Assembly (NCBI GenBank): GCA_003457065.1
Contig: DMJQ01000144.1
Span: forward strand, 1-18,010
Direction: 5' to 3'
DNA: 18,010 nucleotides
Source: Clostridiales bacterium
Lineage (GTDB): Bacteria > Bacillota > Clostridia > Tissierellales > Sedimentibacteraceae
Below are positions 15,391 through 18,010 of this stretch, one piece after another. The stretch's first letter is position 1. Every line of letters begins with the position of its first letter. The notes beneath the pieces were generated by a model, which was not told the DNA's origin, ran no database searches, and saw only the letters and a program-made list of their open reading frames with translations. The translations under genes were made by a program, and so were the position numbers.

Positions 15391-15519
15391 TTATTGCTTT
15401 TTATCGGCTGTTAACTTAAGCATTATATTTACAGACGCATAAATTATGATTATAACCAGGAATATGGCAGCCATTCCCATTCCCATAAGCTTAAATGAAC
15501 TGATTACATTAACGTCCAT
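15391..15519 (-). CDS. 42-residue OadG-like (decarboxylase gamma subunit) membrane peptide
   Basis: A short frame encodes 42 residues starting MDVNVISSFKLMGMGMAAIF and ending TADKKQ. It has one strongly hydrophobic helix (about 11-34). The segment around FKLMGMGMAAIFLVIIIIY matches the N-terminal helix of sodium-pump decarboxylase gamma subunits (OadG). Those are usually 80 residues or more, with a C-terminal tail that in oxaloacetate decarboxylase binds zinc and the alpha subunit; this tail is absent. The start is supported by an excellent TAGGAGGTAAGT site whose first bases are the stop codon of the beta-subunit gene nine bases away. In known pumps the gamma helix stabilises the complex. 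Here it may pair with the adjacent beta subunit alone. Another reading is a minimal YajC-like SecD partner, but the sequence favours OadG. Confidence 0.8.
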   Translation of the reverse strand: MDVNVISSFKLMGMGMAAIFLVIIIIYASVNIMLKLTADKKQ

Positions 15520-15528
15520 ACTTACCTC

Positions 15529-16665
15529 CTATATAAGTACCGGAACAAGACCGATTATAACTCCTCCGGCTATAACTGATGCTATCTGTCCCGCTACATT
15601 TGCTCCCACTGCATGCATAAGCAGGTGGTTTTGTGAGTCCGCCTCAAGTCCCATCTTCTGAATAACCCTTGATGACATCGGAAAAGCAGAAATACCTGCA
15701 GCTCCCACCATCGGATTTATTTTTTCCTTTAAGAACAGGTTCAAGAATTTTGCAAACATAACACCTGCGATAGTGTCAAATACAAATGCCAGCAAACCAA
15801 GTCCCATGATCAGCAATGTATTCAGCGAAATAAAATTTTCCGCCTTCATGCTTGCTGAAATAGTAATTCCAAGAAGCAGCGTAATTAAGTTTACCAGGTC
15901 TTTCTGAGCAGTCTCAGATAACGACCTTAATACTCCGCACTCCCTTATGAGATTTCCAAACATCAAAAATCCCACAAGCGCTATTGATGCCGGAGCTACC
16001 AATCCTGCTATTATTGTAACTACTATTGGGAACAGCAGCCTGGTCATTCTTGAAACACTTTTAGGATTGTACTTCATTCTTATTTTTCTGTCTTTTTCTG
16101 TTGTGCACATTTTTATTGCAATAGGCTGAATTATGGGGACAAGTGCCATGTATGAATACGCGGCGACCGCTATTGGCCCCATGTACTTGCTTTTCAAAAA
16201 CATTGAGACCAAAATTGATGTGGGACCGTCTGCCGCACCAATGATTCCTATTGAAGCCGCATCACGGATATCAAATCCTAAAAGTGCCGCTACCGTTATT
16301 GTTGCAAATATACCGAATTGTGCCGCAGCACCAAAAAATAAAAGTCGCGGATTAGATAAAATAGGTCCGAAATCTATCATTGCGCCTATGCCGATAAACA
16401 GCAGAAGCGGCATCATTTCAGAAGCTTCAATTCCTACTTCAAACAGCCAGTCAATTATTCCCCTGACTTCTCCTATGCCCTCCAGCGTTTGATTTAAAAC
16501 TCCGGACATGGGTATGTTAACTAATATTGCTCCGAATCCCATAGGAAGTAAAAGCGACGGCTCCAACTCCTTGGCAATTGCTAAATATATGAGGGTACCG
16601 CCAATTATCCACATTAATATTTGCTGCCACGAAATTTCTGTAATACCTTCAATTAAAAATTCCAT
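15529..16665 (-). CDS. oadB: Sodium-translocating decarboxylase beta subunit (OadB/GcdB/MmdB family)
   Basis: This 378-residue polytopic membrane protein moves sodium out of the cell, coupled to decarboxylation of carboxybiotin, in oxaloacetate, glutaconyl-CoA or methylmalonyl-CoA decarboxylases. The family signature IGIIGAADGPTSILVS contains Asp146, equivalent in context to the sodium-site Asp203 of the Klebsiella protein. Other signatures are GIGAMIDFGPILSNP, PMVGAAGISAFPMSSRVIQKMG and HAVGANVAGQIASVIAGG. Length fits the GcdB/MmdB type. It is the first gene of an operon with the gamma-like peptide, secD and secF. No carboxyltransferase (alpha) or biotin-carrier subunit is in the window, so the substrate cannot be named and the symbol denotes only the family. 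The start has a GAGGAG site. Confidence 0.93.
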   Translation of the reverse strand: MEFLIEGITEISWQQILMWIIGGTLIYLAIAKELEPSLLLPMGFGAILVNIPMSGVLNQTLEGIGEVRGIIDWLFEVGIEASEMMPLLLFIGIGAMIDFGPILSNPRLLFFGAAAQFGIFATITVAALLGFDIRDAASIGIIGAADGPTSILVSMFLKSKYMGPIAVAAYSYMALVPIIQPIAIKMCTTEKDRKIRMKYNPKSVSRMTRLLFPIVVTIIAGLVAPASIALVGFLMFGNLIRECGVLRSLSETAQKDLVNLITLLLGITISASMKAENFISLNTLLIMGLGLLAFVFDTIAGVMFAKFLNLFLKEKINPMVGAAGISAFPMSSRVIQKMGLEADSQNHLLMHAVGANVAGQIASVIAGGVIIGLVPVLI

Positions 16666-16695
16666 TTTATGCTCCTCGTAGTTTATTCCTGTGTA

Positions 16696-16724
16696 ATTCT
16701 AATATAAACAAATATTTTAAGCAA
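16696..16724 (-). promoter_or_regulatory. Promoter of the oadB-secD-secF operon
   Basis: On the minus strand TTGCTT (16724-16719) is followed after 17 bases by TAGAAT (16701-16696), 30 bases upstream of the beta-subunit start codon. The -35 matches at three of the first four positions and the -10 matches at four or five of six. Confidence 0.6.
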
Positions 16725-16843
16725 TTATTCATAACCTACAAAAAAAATCATTTTTTGCTGAATTTCTTGAAATTTCATAATTATAAGTTGTTTTTTCCTG
16801 CTATAGCTTTCATATGCTCTCATTTTCTTTTTTTAATGTTTTT

Positions 16844-16872
16844 CATGCAAGAGCGCTTATGATTCCTGCATG
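16844..16872 (-). repeat. Hairpin directly after the topoisomerase stop codon
   Basis: CATGCAAGA (16844-16852) and TCCTGCATG (16864-16872) pair with one mismatch, one base past the topoisomerase stop codon. On the minus strand the hairpin is followed by A-rich sequence and not T, so it is a poor intrinsic terminator. Its minus-strand sequence (CATGCAG, TCAT, AAGCGCTCTTG, CATGA in order) resembles the murA leader repeat unit B region. The rest of the 208-base gap is A/T-rich, with the operon promoter and an AT-only palindrome near 16739-16757. Confidence 0.45.
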
Positions 16873-16873
16873 T

Positions 16874-18010
16874 TCAGCTATTCTGCTCAAATGAGTATCC
16901 TACCCTGTACCCGTTATCCGCCAGCTTTATTAATAGCTTCTCATCTTTATCATTTATTCGTGCGACTACCTCTGCCTGCTTGTTTTTCAAAAGTTCGGAT
17001 GCTGTCTGTTTTGTTAGTGTAATGCCTCTTTCCATCAATGTTCTGTCTTCTTTCCACATGGAAAATCTGCAAGACGGAAAATTTCTATATCCTGCACAAA
17101 AAAAACTTTTTTTGCTTTCAAAAATTTCTCTTCCGCATCTGGGGCACGTTCCTACGGCATTTCTTTTGCTTTTCTTCCCTGTTTGCTCAAAACTTACATT
17201 TTTAGTCGAGCTCATTTTGCCTTCTCTAATGATTTCAGCGACATATTTTTTTATATCCGCTATGAAGTATTTTGATGAAGCTTCTTTTTTAGCTATCTTT
17301 CCCAGCTCACTTTCCCATTCGCCGGTAAGATCAGGTTTCTTAAGCTTATCGTGTACTATTTCAATGAGCTGTATGCCGTTTTGAGTGGGAATCAGGTTCT
17401 TCCTGTTTCTTTTTATGTAACCTACTGAAATGAGTTTTTCTATAATTCCCGCTCTTGTTGCCGGTGTTCCCAACCCTATGGATTTCATTTCTTCTCTTAA
17501 TTTTTCGTCTTCAATCTGTTTTCCGGCTGTCTCCATTGCAGTGAGAAGCGTTGCTTCCGTGTATGGTTTCGGCGGAGATGTTTTTTTGGTAAGTACTTTT
17601 ATTTCCCTGGGCATCAGCTTATCTCCCACATTAATACTTATGGTAATCTCTTTCTCATCGGTACCTTCTTTAATCTTGCCGAGAATTATGTCTTCTACTT
17701 CCTTCCATCCCGGAATGACCACCTTTTTTCCTCTTGCTTTAAATTTATCCTTTTCTACTCGGATTTCCAAGTCTGTCTGGTCGTATTCCTGTTTACGGTC
17801 AAATACGCATATAAATCTCGCAATTATTAATCTAAGTATATTTTTTTCTTTTTCCGGAAGTTTTATGCCGGAAACATTGCGTATGTTGGGAGTTATAATG
17901 ATGGCGTGGTGGTCTGTTACCTTTGAATCATCTATAACTCTTTTATCCGCATTTATCTTTTGTTTAACTACCTTGTCCACACAGTATTCAGCACCATCCC
18001 ATCCGTCCCT
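16874..18010 (-). CDS. topB: DNA topoisomerase III (type IA), C-terminal part (5' end outside window)
   Basis: The frame is open to the right edge (the first visible codons encode RDGWDGAEYCVDKVV), giving about 378 residues of a larger enzyme that relaxes and decatenates DNA through a tyrosine-linked single-strand break. Seen here are the TDHHAIIITPN motif after the catalytic region, IIARFICVFDRKQEYDQTDLEI, and YTEATLLTAMETAGKQIEDE. The helical arm LGTPATRAGIIEKLISVGYIKR and KPDLTGEWESELGKIAKKE also fit TopB. The end holds one four-cysteine zinc motif, CPRCGREIFESKKSFFCAGY...SCRFSMWK, typical of TopB-type enzymes; TopA usually has several. The catalytic Tyr and TOPRIM domain lie outside. The usual HAIIPT is here HAIIITPN, a small variation. 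The GTG at 17980 is internal and not the start. A conjugative-element TopB copy cannot be excluded, but no other element genes are visible. Confidence 0.92.
   Translation of the reverse strand, partial: RDGWDGAEYCVDKVVKQKINADKRVIDDSKVTDHHAIIITPNIRNVSGIKLPEKEKNILRLIIARFICVFDRKQEYDQTDLEIRVEKDKFKARGKKVVIPGWKEVEDIILGKIKEGTDEKEITISINVGDKLMPREIKVLTKKTSPPKPYTEATLLTAMETAGKQIEDEKLREEMKSIGLGTPATRAGIIEKLISVGYIKRNRKNLIPTQNGIQLIEIVHDKLKKPDLTGEWESELGKIAKKEASSKYFIADIKKYVAEIIREGKMSSTKNVSFEQTGKKSKRNAVGTCPRCGREIFESKKSFFCAGYRNFPSCRFSMWKEDRTLMERGITLTKQTASELLKNKQAEVVARINDKDEKLLIKLADNGYRVGYSFEQNS

Noticed and set aside
16874..18010. Topoisomerase gene as part of an integrative conjugative element
   Set aside because: TopB copies occur on such elements, but no relaxase, coupling protein, integrase or attachment repeat is visible, and the flanking genes are core chromosomal.

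Overview
The window looks like chromosome of a low-GC, Gram-positive anaerobe of the Clostridia/Tissierellia type. The evidence is AT-rich DNA with strong GGAGG-type ribosome binding sites, a WalR/WalK system with YycH and YycI, separate secD and secF genes, a sodium-pump decarboxylase beta subunit, and a sigma-54 activator. The genus cannot be fixed from sequence alone. Most genes are core housekeeping genes. No IS element, phage gene, CRISPR array, tRNA or rRNA was found.

Left part (1-2850, partly plus strand): the 3' end of a sigma-54 (AAA+) activator with an atypical C-terminal winged-helix region, an inverted repeat, and a GNAT acetyltransferase gene. The acetyltransferase gene converges on a minus-strand transglutaminase-like gene, and the two share a 12-bp-stem bidirectional terminator that contains the stop codons of both.

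Centre (2940-9406, minus strand): the cell-wall stress locus, transcribed walR - walK - yycH - yycI - murA. Two intergenic stretches stand out. A ~209-bp, more GC-rich gap with nested inverted repeats splits walR from walK. A 233-bp gap before murA carries two ~45-bp imperfect direct repeats with a 60-bp period and hairpins. MurA, the first committed enzyme of peptidoglycan synthesis, sits where the Bacillus locus has yycJ and htrA. An AprX-like cytoplasmic subtilisin is divergent from walR.

Right-centre (10680-12720): about 380 bp without a gene holds the subtilase terminator, a candidate ~130-nt minus-strand non-coding RNA with its own terminator hairpin, and a further inverted repeat. Next comes a recX - GGDEF-protein pair behind a good promoter. 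The GGDEF active site is degenerate (GNDKF) but its RxxD inhibitory motif is intact.

Right part (12714-18010, minus strand): one apparent operon with promoter at 16696-16724 and terminator at 12714-12739. It encodes a decarboxylase sodium-pump beta subunit, a 42-residue gamma-like membrane peptide, SecD, SecF and a hotdog thioesterase. No catalytic or biotin-carrier subunit is present. A partial topoisomerase III gene runs off the right edge.

No wholly new system is proven. The best leads are the intergenic repeat elements at the wal/murA locus, the candidate small RNA, the orphan sodium-pump beta/gamma pair fused by operon to SecDF, and the likely c-di-GMP-binding, non-synthesising GGDEF protein beside recX.
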